Assembly: GCA_003260075.1 (NCBI GenBank)
Contig: QLIY01000310.1
Span: forward strand, 27,077-91,076
DNA length: 64,000 nucleotides
Direction: 5' to 3'
DNA from: Phallusia mammillata
Lineage: Eukaryota; Chordata; Ascidiacea; Phlebobranchia; Ascidiidae
Positions 1 to 10,870 of the stretch are shown here, in pieces. The translations under genes and the position numbers were made by a program. How positions within the stretch are numbered: position 1 is the stretch's first letter; every line of letters starts with the position of its first letter. Below the pieces are notes generated by a model, which worked only from the letters and a program-made list of their open reading frames with translations, did no database searches and was not told the DNA's origin.

Positions 1-110
1 TGATCACTGATGATGGCATGAGCATTTGCCGAAACGTTTGAACAATAAAGCATGTCGCTTTTTACGTCTATGTGAGTCTTTATTTTCACCATTAAACTTA
101 TAAACAGATC
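1..110 (+). repeat. End of a dispersed repeat with a hammerhead-like core
   Basis: Positions 1-100 recur in inverted orientation at about 48390-48475 (shared segments around GAAACGTTTGAACAATAAAG and TTTTTACGTCTAT), so this is one copy of a dispersed repeat cut by the left window edge. It contains CTGATGA (7-13), a 4-bp hairpin GGCA/TGCC (15-18 with 27-30) and then GAAAC (31-35). That is the order of conserved elements in a hammerhead ribozyme core. I could not pair a convincing stem I, so ribozyme activity is not claimed. Confidence 0.6.
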
Positions 111-170
111 CGTATAGTGTTCCAAAAAGATCCATTATAGCAAAAACTGTAATTTTATTGCAACCAAATT

Positions 171-322
171 ATGGGAAAAAACAAAATTACGCTTTGCAAC
201 AACAAGCAATCGATACACCATTTCACACACAGTGAAACTAAATCTAAATGGGAAAAAACAAAATTACGCTTTGCAACAACAAGCTATCGATACACCATTT
301 CACACACATTGAAACTAAATCT
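171..322. repeat. Two-copy tandem repeat, about 77 bp unit
   Basis: The segment beginning ATGGGAAAAAACAAAATTAC at 171 is repeated almost exactly at 248, including the CGATACACCATTTCACACAC stretch. The two units differ by very few bases. No coding potential is seen. It could also be a collapsed allelic overlap, but no n or C/G run lies between the copies. Confidence 0.85.
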
Positions 323-402
323 AGTTCTTATTTACAATAGTAACTACTAAAGCCAATAGCACAGTCTGACTTGACTAGCTTTTTTCAACTCGGTGGTTAT
401 TT

Positions 403-780
403 TTAGTGCAGTGGTTTCAATCACAGTTGTAAGTCAGGCCGGGCTTTTGCGGTCGGGTTTGGGCCGGATTCGGGCTTAGGTTTTTTTTAAAACAGACGGG
501 CTCTATTCGGGCTTAAATTTAAATTCTGTGTTCATTTTTTTTCATTTTTTTTTTTAAACCCAACTAAGTAGCTAGTTGCTGAACTTCACCTATTTCCCAA
601 TAAAACGCCTTTTTAATTATGTTCTGTATACAGTAGTACGTTTTGTAGGCTTTTATGTAAGGCCTGTCAATCAAACTTTCGGGCCAAAACGTTCTTTTCC
701 ATAACGGGCCGGGTTTCGGGGTTATACTTTCGGGTTCAGGCTCGAAATCATATCCCTCTTACAACTCATGTTTCAACCTC
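403..780. mobile_element. Degenerate MITE-like repeat rich in CGGGC/GGGCC words
   Basis: The segment is flanked by 'ttgtaagtcaggccggg' on the left and 'cgggttcaggctcgaaatc..cttacaactc' on the right, which reads as a partial inverted repeat. Related CGGGC-rich sequence starting with gttgtaagtc/gttgtataagcc recurs near 2930-3110, 6510-6790, 8775 and 9180. This looks like one MITE family with GTTGTAAG-like ends. The boundaries are approximate and no protein is encoded. Confidence 0.45.
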
Positions 781-799
781 ATTGGCTAAGAAATGAGTT

Positions 800-3700
800 T
801 CACCTAAAACCAAGGCTGATCAGTTTGGTCAGTTGTTACAATTCATAAACTGCCTTGAATTCAATACAGAAAAAAAGCTACTCTAAAAGCTCCGGCGTAC
901 CACAAGTTAAGAGCCACTATTTTAGTGCATTTGTGTCGCTACGTTTTCTTTTACCAAGCGGACGAAACTTCTATTTATACTCACAATTAAATTAAATCTT
1001 ATTTTGTTAGCAACGAATCGAAGAAACCAAATTAGTACCAGTGAACATATTCAACGCTACAGTTTTGCAATATTACTGGACAATCGTAATAGAAGCTGTC
1101 TGCTGTACGTTCAAATCCCAGAAAAGCTGTCCTCTCAACTATCATTTAAAACCGCAGCGATTACTAAACTTCTTCTGCTAGAAAATATCCAAAATACAAA
1201 TACCAAGAAAATCCACCATACCACAGCTACGACTAATACAATGTCCTTTGTTGTGTTACAAGCGTTTGTAATGCGAATAAAAGTAATTGTGACAAAATAA
1301 CGCACATTGCATCATCTGAAATTTTATGCTTTTAAATATACTATTGACTATCAGGTAAGCTTTGGTACCACCTGAACAGCCTTGTGGTATTTGTACCACA
1401 GATTTGGAACCAATATAGCGTACATAAAGCACGTCTTTAGCATTCTTATAACCTTACTCTGTTCTGCCAATATTTAAACTTGTTCTTTTACATCACCTTG
1501 ACAAAAACCAACAGACTTACGACGCCAGGATTCGCGTTGATTGACTTCCCTAGTATTGACAACGGTTGGCCATTAGCGCGTGGACTGTCGCTGCGGCCGG
1601 CGGCACCAGTACGTGTGACGGGGACCGACAATTTATTGGCCATGGCAACTGAATAATTAATGGCAAGTTGTGGAGTGCATGAGGTGGGAAGTGGCACGAG
1701 TGTGAAAACAAAAGGAATTGATAAAAATCAAGGAAATTTTATACCACGGTGGCGAGCTGTAACAAGAAAAACTGTCATGTGACCTTCAAAAGATGACCTA
1801 GAGATGTTTTCTAAGACTTTAGGTAACAGCGACGGTAAGATTATTATCTCACAATTCTGAAAACTATGACAATATACAAAAGCCAATATGTGTAAGTAGA
1901 GCAATATGACGCATAAAAAAGGACACAACGAATTTTGTTAATGTTGAAATATCACAATGCTCTACTTCTACACATTGACTAGCAGTCGATTGTTGGTTAT
2001 AAAAACATGAATTTCAAGAGGTTGGAACTTAAAAAGTTAGTTTTGCGGTTCTTAAGCATTATTTTAAAGGAAACAGCGTCAAGAAAAACATGTACATATT
2101 TGCTGTTTAATTTAGGCATGTTTAGGCGCCTTTATATGCCGGGCCAAGCTTTGTTAGTTGATCATAAAAACGCTTAAAATCTGACTCGCTTTTCTTGACA
2201 ACAATTCTACTAGAAAGTACATAAATTCGAAGAAATTCGGTGCAATGTCCTAATTTGACCATCACAAGTTTCAAAAGCATTAGTGTTCTAAAAAACCTCA
2301 TCATTACAATATATTTAAGTTGTAGCTAAAGTAACATTCGGAAGTATCTTATTTAATAGTTATTTGATTGAACTTGCAACAACATTCGTTATTTTATTTA
2401 TACCCACCATTATTTCGCCATTAATCCCAACAAATAAGATAAGAGTTCGTCTCTGGAAAAAACAATAAATTTCCAGCAAAACTATGCGTACGTTAAAAAT
2501 GACTTTTTTAACAGCTGAACCAGACCACCAAAAACGCTTGCTTTCCCGAAACACTAGAAACAAACAACACCTAGTACATCGATTGGAGTCTAGTATATAT
2601 TAGTGTAGACCTTGGCTGATTGAAAACTTGACTTTTTATTTGCTGTTGACGAGCTGGCGAGAGTGACCTTAACGTAAAATGTTCAAGGTCAAACCCATAA
2701 AGAGGTTGATTTTAATACTTTGCAATGTTTTCGACGAGGTTGCCTGCCAACATCAATTTTAGAAGCAAAGTATTGATTTGTGATGATAAAAGAAATTAAA
2801 CAAAAACGTGAATTGTGTTACTAAATTTTCGAACTTTTCGTGACAAGATTTTGAGCATTACTAATCTCGGACTTCTAGATTAGAAAACAAAACTGCCAGA
2901 AACACTTTTTTATAGAACAGAATTGTAAGTCGTGCCGTTATTCGTTCGGGATTGGATTTAGACTAAAATTTCGAGCTTGATTCTGGACTAATTTCAAACT
3001 CGGAATCGTTAGTGCCATATTTGCACAAACTTTCGGTCCTAATTCGGCCTTTGTTTAAAAAAATGGTTTGGGTTGGGTTTCGGGCTTGTTGGGGTTTTTG
3101 GCCCATTTGCGCTTTGTTGTAGACGTTTTAGCATTCGCTGTTGTCATTATTAAGCGCAGCTTGTAGGCTGTGCTATGATGGCAACAGCGACTGTCAAAAC
3201 ATCTGAGATACAATGTCCGCATATCGCAAGCTCTCCGGCAGGCGGTTGTGTGCAGGATTTACCGAACTTCAAACGGAAGGTTGGAATGATTAAAACCTAT
3301 ATTGGCAGCAAATTTTAACTTCCGTTTTATGGTAATTTATATCTACCTTCATTTATGGGATTGGTTTACCAATATAAAAATTTTTTAGTCTGCGAACATG
3401 CAGGTTTACAAAATTAAAAATAGGAAAACAATCAGTTTTCACAATAAATGTGGCAACCTTATAAGTCGGTATATATTATTTCTTTGTCACTGAAGCCGAA
3501 ACGACCCACTACAGACGAGGTATAAGTATCAATGTAACAGTTGGTCGTGAAAGGAGCAAGCAAATTTGATACAATGTTTCCAAATGAGGCTTCGTTCATG
3601 GTGCATTATTCATTGTATTGGTTTAAGGTTTTTCGAAAAACCCTTTAGCCTCGTTTTAAGTGCGACAGCGCAAAAACCGCAAACTGGAAGACGAAGCAAA

Positions 3701-4600
3701 GATCCAGAAGAGAAACAAACCTGAACCGTAATCGAAACATTTTCGATCCATTAACTAAGTGTTATTTAAGCTTAGTCCTATTTAGAAGCGAACAATTTCT
3801 GCAATTGGACCAAACTGCACATTTACATATTCAAACGCTACACATTTTTTTCGGTTTTTGTGTCTAACGATTTGCTTCTAAAATTCCAGCCGGTAAAATT
3901 ACAAGTAACAACTACATAAGGTCTGAATTAGTGATGTACCGAATTTTCGGCTTGTTGAATTTATTCGGCCAAGTCAGCGATTTTAATGAAGATTTGTTTT
4001 CGACCGAATAATTTGTTGCGATTCGACCGAAACCGAATCTTTTACGAACACAATTTTGAAACGCAAAATCCTGTGCACTTGCCACACAGAATCTTCAAAC
4101 AACACAATAACTAAATTATGGTAATGTTAAACCGTTATCGCTTTGCCCTTTCCACACGCTAGTTCAATAGATCACTTGCAGGCCGGCAACGACGGTTTAG
4201 TAAGGTTTGTAGAGCAGATAAGTTTGCCTATTGCACGCCAAACTAGTTTCAGGCTAATTCTCGTAAATCGAAAGCTTCGCAGCTGCATTCCGTCTGCAAC
4301 AGTCGACTGGGTATTGTACATTGCTAAAAGGCGCGCACATTTTTTCACGCCATACAAGATTCACAAAGTTAGCTGGCAACGAACACCACGGCTTATTTTT
4401 GATTAAAGCACTGAAATTTATTCAAAAGTTCAACAAGATTTAGGCAGGATTCTTATGTCAGCAATAAAAACTCCTGCACTACTCCCAAACTATACCGCTC
4501 AATACGATGTCTTGTCGCTCTTCAGCAACGTGTTATGATGGATTGAGCTAAGTTATATGCAGTAAATTGCGCATTCGCACCCTGTAATGATATCGACCCT
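800..4600. other. Intergenic sequence without a recognised gene
   Basis: The open frames here (longest about 98 codons, from a non-ATG start) show no recognisable domain and no coding-like composition. Two items stand out. A GC-richer, non-repetitive block lies at 1550-1690, with GGCCGGCGGCACC and GGCCATGGCAACT. A CGGGC-type repeat remnant lies at about 2930-3110. A TTAGTGATG motif at 3928, followed by palindromic CCGAATTTTCGG, may be the left end of a hAT-like element, but I found no right end. Confidence 0.5.
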
Positions 4601-4626
4601 ATATATCCGAGCTTATCGGTCAGTGA

Positions 4627-5520
4627 AGAACTTTGTCATTTCACGTGAATCTCTCCATTGCGTTTAACAAGAAAAGACCTTGTCAAATAGAGCGAAAAAA
4701 GAAAAATCCAGATTGTCTGCAAACTGTTCATGAAAGTGCTGACCACCGGCCAAGTCAACACATAATTTTTTGCCTGTTCAAATTTTCTTTTGCAATACAC
4801 GTTGGGTGTAAAATCATACATATATGTCAAATAGCAATTAAGCTGACGCAATACCGAAAGAAAGTAAAACAAAATACAGTAAACCACGTTAAGCCGGATT
4901 CGGTTATTCCAGATCCTTGCCTAATTCGGAAAAAAAATGAGGTACAACATCGGATAAACCGGATCTTTGCCTATTTCGGAAAAAAATTGAGGTACAACAT
5001 CGGATGAACCGGATCTTCGCCTAATCCGGACAATTTTTTGGTCCAAACGGGTCCGGGGGGGGGGGGAAGCTTATCTTTGTCATTTCACGTGAATCTCTCC
5101 ATTGCGTTTAACCAGCAAAGACCTTGTCAAATAGGGCGAAAAAGAAAGATCCAGATTTTCTCTAGACTGTTATTTTTTAAGGTTAAACTATTACATGAAA
5201 GTGCTGACCGCGAGCCAAGTCAATACAGAATTTTCTGCCTGTTAAAAATGTCTTTTGCAATACACGTTGGGTGTAAAATCATACATATGTCAAATAGCAA
5301 TTAAGCTGACGCAATACCGAAAGAAAGTAAAACAAAATACAGTAAACCACGTTAAGCGGTTATTCCAGATCCTTGCCTAATTAGGAAAAAAAATGAGGTA
5401 CAACATCGGATAAACCGGATCTTTGCCTGTTTCGGAAAAAAATTGAGGTACAACATCGGATGAACCGGATCTTCGCCTAATCCGGACAATTTTTTGGTCC
5501 AAACGGGTCCGGATTACCCG
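4627..5520. repeat. Duplicated block around a G12 junction, with an internal tandem repeat
   Basis: Sequence from 4627 (CTTTGTCATTTCACGTGAAT) to about 5045 repeats from 5072 to about 5520 with scattered mismatches. The two copies are separated by G12 at 5055-5066. Each copy ends in an imperfect tandem array of a unit of about 54-57 bp built on CCGGATCTTTGCCTA and GAGGTACAACATCGGAT (roughly 4890-5035 and 5350-5505). Frames crossing this block are not believable genes. The outer duplication is best read as two haplotypes placed end to end. Confidence 0.75.
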
Positions 5521-5808
5521 AGGTTTACTATGTATATACGAAACTTGAAGAAAGTGTGCCTGAATAAGGCCTGAAAGTTTGTAAAATTGCAAAACAAACT
5601 GTGCCTTAGCGATACTTTGCTTAGGGATATTTTTTAAACACTAAAAGCCGCTGCATATTTATTTTTAATTTGAAACAAATTTAAATCAAAAACCACTGAA
5701 TTAACTCACAAACGAAACGATACCAATCTATCTTCGTTTAACATTCATCATTATGACTTAACAATCGATAGAAGAACTAGCGCATTATTACAAAGTTCGA
5801 TTTTTCGT

Positions 5809-6051
5809 TTAGAACCCAATTAGGGTTTGAGGCAACGGACCAAATAAACCCTGAATTGGCAGTCGCTGAAATAAGACCTTGTTTTGATGCACAGGCAACG
5901 TTTTGACGATAAACGATATTGAACGACTGCTTTGGGGTTGACGGCTCGTATTAGAAACCAGATTGTCAAGGCGAAACTTGGGTTGTGATGTCGCTACTGA
6001 AGTTTGGTAAAAGACAACTACATTGATTTTTTTGGGGGGAGTGTGTTCCAT
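5809..6051 (-). CDS. Possible small ORF or first exon, 80 codons, unknown
   Basis: The frame starts with an ATG in good context (aaaATGG) and runs 80 codons to a TAA. Codon usage is less AT-biased than surrounding noise, and Q, P and S are frequent (for example SNTSRQPQSSRSIS). I recognise no domain, signal peptide or membrane segment. It could be chance, a short protein, or the first coding exon of a gene extending left on the minus strand. No clear donor was identified. Low confidence. Confidence 0.2.
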   Translation of the reverse strand: MEHTPPKKINVVVFYQTSVATSQPKFRLDNLVSNTSRQPQSSRSISFIVKTLPVHQNKVLFQRLPIQGLFGPLPQTLIGF

Positions 6052-6114
6052 TTTGATTTTGATTGTTCACAAAATTAAACACGAAATATTTTTAGTGGTG
6101 TCTCAGTATTTAAA

Positions 6115-6800
6115 CGTAACACCAGAAAGGATTTTTCTCGGTAACGCTGGGCCGTTGTTTATTAATGTACATACACTACAAAAATAATTTTAGATTTTAT
6201 CCCCCCTCCCTCCCCCTTGCTTCAAATAACCAATGTACAGGGGGTACATATACGCAGTACTCTGCAATCCAATTTATTCAAGGTCTCTGGCGTTTTGATG
6301 TTTAATCAACGTATATCAATACTTTTTGCTTTACTGTTAATTTGTTAAAACAAAGTTAANCCTAACACCAGAAAGGATTGTTTTCGGTAACGCTGGGCTG
6401 TTGTTTATTAATGTACATACACTACAACAATAATTTTAGATCTTATCCCCCCTCCCTTCCCCTTGCTTCAAATAACCAATGTACAGGGGGGGGGGGACAA
6501 ACCTGCCTAAAACCCGAAAGTTAGAAAAAGCCCGAATAGGTTAAAAAGCTAATGAAATTGCTGCCGAAAAGATGCCAAACGTCAGGCCCGAATTATTCCC
6601 GTTTTATTTAAATTTAGCCCGAACCCGACCCAAACTATTTTTGAAACAGAGCCCGTATTAGGAACTGGAAAAATTGGTAAAATTGCAGCATAAATAATCT
6701 CGAGTGTAAATCGGGCCTGAATTTGGCCTATTTTAGTTAAACTTAGGCCCGAACCCGACTTTCAATTCCAAAAAGGGCACCATGGCCACTCTATGCTATA
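6115..6800. repeat. Haplotype-like duplication joined by n, then a CGGGC-type repeat
   Basis: A segment beginning TAACACCAGAAAGGATT near 6117 repeats from 6362, directly after the single n at 6360. The two copies share the CCCCCCTCCC tract and the ATGTACATACACTACA stretch. A G11 run (6486-6496) then interrupts at the shared word AATGTACAG. Beyond it (6500-6790) is AT-poor sequence with many CCCGAA/GCCCGAAC words, a copy of the CGGGC-type repeat seen at 403-780. Confidence 0.7.
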
Positions 6801-8590
6801 CACGTAATCTATTTACTACTGACAGAAGATTTCAGACTGATTTATGAGATACTGAATCACTTTTCTTGACATTCACGACGACCAAGGAGAGCAATAATGT
6901 AAACTATCTCTCCCCTCTCTATCTCTTGAATGCGCGATGGCGGTTTAAACTATAGGTGAGACAACATTACTCATTTTGCTTGCTATGCGATTTCTCCGTG
7001 CGACCTTGTGCTTTTTGCGGCTTTTTATCTCGCAACATGTTAGCTCTGGGGAAAAAATGACCAATTTGGTTAAAAGACTCAAAAAAATCGTCTGACGTTT
7101 TTTCTTGCTGCACAGCACACATACATAGACATGCTAGAACAGTGGGTTTGACAAAAGCATCGAAAAAAATAGGCACGATCTACAAGGCACGAAATGATCA
7201 CGTATTTTCAGGATAAGTCAACAAAAACGATCACTGTTATTGTTTCTTAAATAGGAATTAAATGAAAAAGTAACTCATACCATTTTCCATTACAAATATA
7301 GGAACCTCACACAATCAAATTAGTACAAAGTCTGCATATTATTTCCTGGTAATAATTTTAAAAATGATACTTTTCCTACCAAAATGTACGCACAAAGTAA
7401 ACGCATTTTACATTTTTCTATGCCTTTTCGTTTTTTTTTTAAATACATTCCTTACTACATCTAGGAAAAATGAGAAAAATTACATGACTGAAAATCAAAA
7501 CGGAATTTGATTACAGCCTCACTCCCAACAAAATTTACTCGGTCTAAATTAAATTACAACTCAAGTCCCTCTCGGCACCAATTCTTCATCAATTACTTCG
7601 AATGATTGGATCACATTCCTGCAACAAGCTAGAGGTTACCGAATGGACCAAGAGCAGCCACGTGGAACTCGATTCTACCAAAGCGCATATCGAATTTCAA
7701 TATTTTAGTGTGGTTCTTTGGGGGTCATTAAAAATTGATGTGGGCTCGTGAATGTACGCCAAGACCCCCCCTTTCCCTTTACGACCCCCTAAGTTTTTGG
7801 CTTGGTTGTTCTGAATTGTGGTTGAATGCTTAAAGATGAGTTGTTACATTATTCAAGGTATTAGCCTACCCTAGTGGTTCTCAACCTTTTTTCATTGCAC
7901 CAACCCATTGACCCTGTATTTCGAATATAAAATCTGGCACAGAAAATTCGGCTCACAAGTACTTTGTTCCAAAAACACATCGAGAAGAGAAAATTTTCAT
8001 TTAGTTTATACGCGGTGGTAAAAAATTGTACGTTTTAGCTGGAATTCATAAGTTAGAAAAGAGAGCAAAAGTAAATAAACTGGAATACTGCGATTGTTCA
8101 AAGTGAACAATAAAGTGTGAAATCTTTGGATAAACTTTAGGCAAAAAAACTTATTTTAATGACAAATAAAAAACCGACTTGTATTTTTTACACCTTTCAG
8201 TCTATATTTTTCACTTTGAAAAATAAACTATAGCAAAAGCTGCTAAAGTTCCTTTTTACAAGTGAAACTCATTCAACTACAGTTGATGGAAATTATTGAG
8301 GTCTTAAACTGCAGTCTATACATTAAATATATTAAATTTGAAAACGTTTAAACTCTTTGTCACAAATGCAAACTTAATGCCAAGGTTCGGCAGGTTTGGT
8401 TGGGAAAATCTTTGGCACTATATTCCTCAAGTATTGATTTAAGTGTCACATCGTAGAACAGAAAGCCGCCAGAACAAAATAAATAGAACATATAGGCTAC
8501 AAACTGTGTGTAAGTTGGTATAAGATAAAATCACAAGTCACCAGAGACTGAGTACGAGATATAGCGAATACAGTCGCATATAATAACAGA
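6800..8590. other. Intergenic sequence; single hAT-like left end
   Basis: No coding region is recognised. At 7872-7888 the sequence CTAGTGGTTCTCAACC matches the left terminus of the CAGTGGTT-type hAT MITEs found elsewhere in the window. No matching right end was found before 8590, so it is a fragment or a truncated copy. Confidence 0.4.
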
Positions 8591-8592
8591 CT

Positions 8593-8652
<60 letters not shown>
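8593..8652. other. G60 run, probable converted scaffold gap
   Basis: There are exactly 60 consecutive G. The segment immediately right of it (GGAACAAATTTTCCATCGG, 8651 onward) recurs at 10107, at the end of the next duplicated block. The run is better explained as a gap of estimated size, written as G, than as a natural homopolymer. Apparent poly-proline frames across it are artefacts. Confidence 0.75.
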
Positions 8653-8653
<1 letters not shown>

Positions 8654-10200
8654 ACAAATTTTCCATCGGAATTTGGATTAAACATTAATAAAAACATGAT
8701 TTCTTACAATAAAGCGGAACTGGAATTAGCTCTACGGATAACATATTCCAGTGACCAAGCTATTCGTGCAAAGTAGGGTTGTGTAAGCGAGGCTTTTCAG
8801 GTCGGACGTTCGGGCTTATGTTTGGAAGGAACGGGTTTGGCAACCGTTCAAACGCCTTGTCATCTCAAAACGAGCTTGCTAACAATTTTATAAGCAACAG
8901 AGGTTTTGTTAGAAAGCCGACAGATTCGTATCTGTAGGCTGCGCATTTTGTTGTATTGAATTATAACCACGTAACACAACCAACCGTATACTGTAAGTCA
9001 GGCCCGAACTATAATAGTTTTGGTGAAACTTGCTTTTATTTGGCAACGACTTACAACTATGTAAAGTCCAGAGTGACAAAGTGGTACATAGCTAATGTCA
9101 GTAGACTGCAAAAGCTTGTGTTAAAACCGGTCGCAACAAGCCATTTGTGCCAGGAAGGGGGGGGGGTCAAGCTAAAGTAGGGTTGTATAAGCCAGGCTTT
9201 TCAGGTCGTACGTTCGGGCTTATGTTTGGAAGGAACGGGTTTGGCAACAGTTCAAACACATTGTCATCTCCAAACGAGCTTGCTTACAATTTTACATGCG
9301 GTTTTGTTAGAAATCTATAACAGAGGTTAGAAAGCCGACAGATTCGTATCTGTATAGGCTGCGCATTTTGTTGTATTGAATCATAACCACTTAACACAAC
9401 TAATAGTTTACTGTAAGTCAAGCACGAACCAAACCCGTTTAGTTAAACTTGCTTTTATTTGGCAACGACTTACAACTCTGTAAAGTCCAGAGTGACAAAG
9501 TGGTACATAGCTAATGACAGTAGACTTCAAAAGCTTGTGTTAAAACCGGTCGCAACAAGCCATTTGTGCCAGGAACATGAGGTCAAAGCCGCAAGTTCAC
9601 TAATGCGTTGCGTAAAAAGTTGCGGGTGCCATTATCTTGTCACTGAAAAATAAATTTCCTTTTTGTGTGCCAGCTATTTCGGGCATATACACTTACGTGC
9701 AACCAGCATCACATAAACCTAATTACCGCAAAATTCGGTTAAAACGTCGTTTTCTTATAGGTATGGCATAGTTTAAATCTGTAACACCTAAATTTGCATC
9801 AAACGTAAAAAATACACTTTTTCAACTTCGAATATTTTTTATTTATTTTTTTACTTTGAACGCTTTTTTACTTTAAACCAGGGAGTCGAACCGGAACTGA
9901 ACCCGAACCCGCGAACGGGGGGGGGGAAGGTTACATATGAAACTACTGCGTAGGAAAAAAGTGTGCTGTATGTTACAGCTGTAATGCATAGGGGGGGGGG
10001 GAAAAACTTTGACAAGTCTGAAGTCATCCACCGTTTTTTTAAGGTTACATGTGTAACTATACTGCGTAGGAAAAAAGTGTGCTGTATGTTACAGCTGTAA
10101 TGCATAGGAACAAATTTTCCATCGGAATTTGGATTAAACATTAATAAAAACATGATTTCTTACAATAANGTTTTAATTGGAACTGTTCAGAAGACGTAAA
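8653..10200. repeat. Block of allelic duplications with G10 joiners and one n
   Basis: Sequence at 8763-9156 repeats at 9171-9576 across G10 (9157-9166). Both contain AAAGTCCAGAGTGACAAAGT and TTAAAACCGGTCGCAACAAG. A second pair lies at 9927-9990 and about 10041-10106, around G10-11 runs at 9917-9926 and 9991-10001. The n at 10169 follows a copy of 8653-8706. The content is CGGGC-type repeat plus unique DNA, with no gene recognised. Confidence 0.7.
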
Positions 10201-10469
10201 ATTTTCAATTTTTATCATTTTATTAAAACATAGAAGAAAAAAATTCTTTTGTTAACGCTAAGTTTCCTAAAAAAATATTTATTTATTTTTAATTATTGAC
10301 ATTTTCAAACGTTTTACTTGTTGACATTTATGTGACCTTTCTTTCTTTAATTAGGAGATAATTAGATAGAATGGCACGGCAAGTGGGGAAATAACAAAAA
10401 AACAAAAATAGGCTCATTACGAACAGGGTTACGTCTCATTACACCACATTGCTACCTTGTTTTCAATTT

Positions 10470-10870
10470 TCGTGCCAAGCAAACGGAAAAGTAGCCGCTA
10501 AAATCAATATTTTACAGCCTTAATCACCTGAAAAGGAAAATAATCGAAGAATTCGCGCGTTGCTAAGCACGTAGCGTCCCTAGGGACCGCGTGGCAACCG
10601 ATAGGCCAGAGCAATTACTTCTCGACGACGGAATTTCTTCTCTCTCGCCTTATGGAGACAAATAGCGTGGTGGCTTGTAGTGGCTAGGTCAAAGGTACGC
10701 TGGGTTTCTAAAGTCCATTAGCGAGGCGCTAAACGGACACAAGCATCAATCAGTGTCAATTTCGAAGCGTGTGACTAAACTTTCGAAAGCAAGAGAAAGA
10801 AGGCGAGAAAACCATCCCTAACGACAGTGTACAAGAGGTTACACAACCGTAAATAATAATTAGCGGCACT
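10470..10870. promoter_or_regulatory. Unique GC-richer block with a nested palindrome
   Basis: The block is non-repetitive and clearly less AT-rich than its surroundings. It contains the perfect 12-bp palindrome GTCCCTAGGGAC at 10576-10587. This is enclosed by inverted half sites GTTGC (10559-10563) and GCAAC (10594-10598), which resemble the halves of RFX/X-box sites. No open frame supports a gene. A regulatory element or promoter is an inference from composition and symmetry only. Confidence 0.3.

Larger units (their letters stand above)
5055..10001. other. G-type joiners (G10-G12) in the left part
   Basis: Runs at 5055-5066, 6486-6496, 9157-9166, 9917-9926 and 9991-10001, plus the G60 run. 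Each is ten G once flanking G shared with the duplicated sequence is discounted. No C-type joiner occurs here. Single n at 6360 and 10169 have the same duplicated-flank pattern. Confidence 0.8.

Noticed and set aside
1..100. Functional hammerhead ribozyme
   Set aside because: The CTGATGA-hairpin-GAAAC order is present, but stem I does not pair around a GTC/GTH cleavage site in this copy. Kept only as a hammerhead-like core.
1004..1300. 98-codon frame on the + strand
   Set aside because: It starts at a non-ATG codon, has low-complexity polar composition and resembles nothing known.
4633..5304. Two similar open frames of 124 and 88 codons
   Set aside because: They lie in a haplotype duplication containing a tandem nucleotide repeat; the conserved unit is nucleotide-level and no domain is recognisable.
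9459..9653. Frames repeated at 8956-9180 and 9459-9653 (KSRVTKWYIAN...)
   Set aside because: They repeat only because the nucleotide sequence is duplicated around a G10 joiner. They are short, without a domain, and linked to CGGGC-type repeats.
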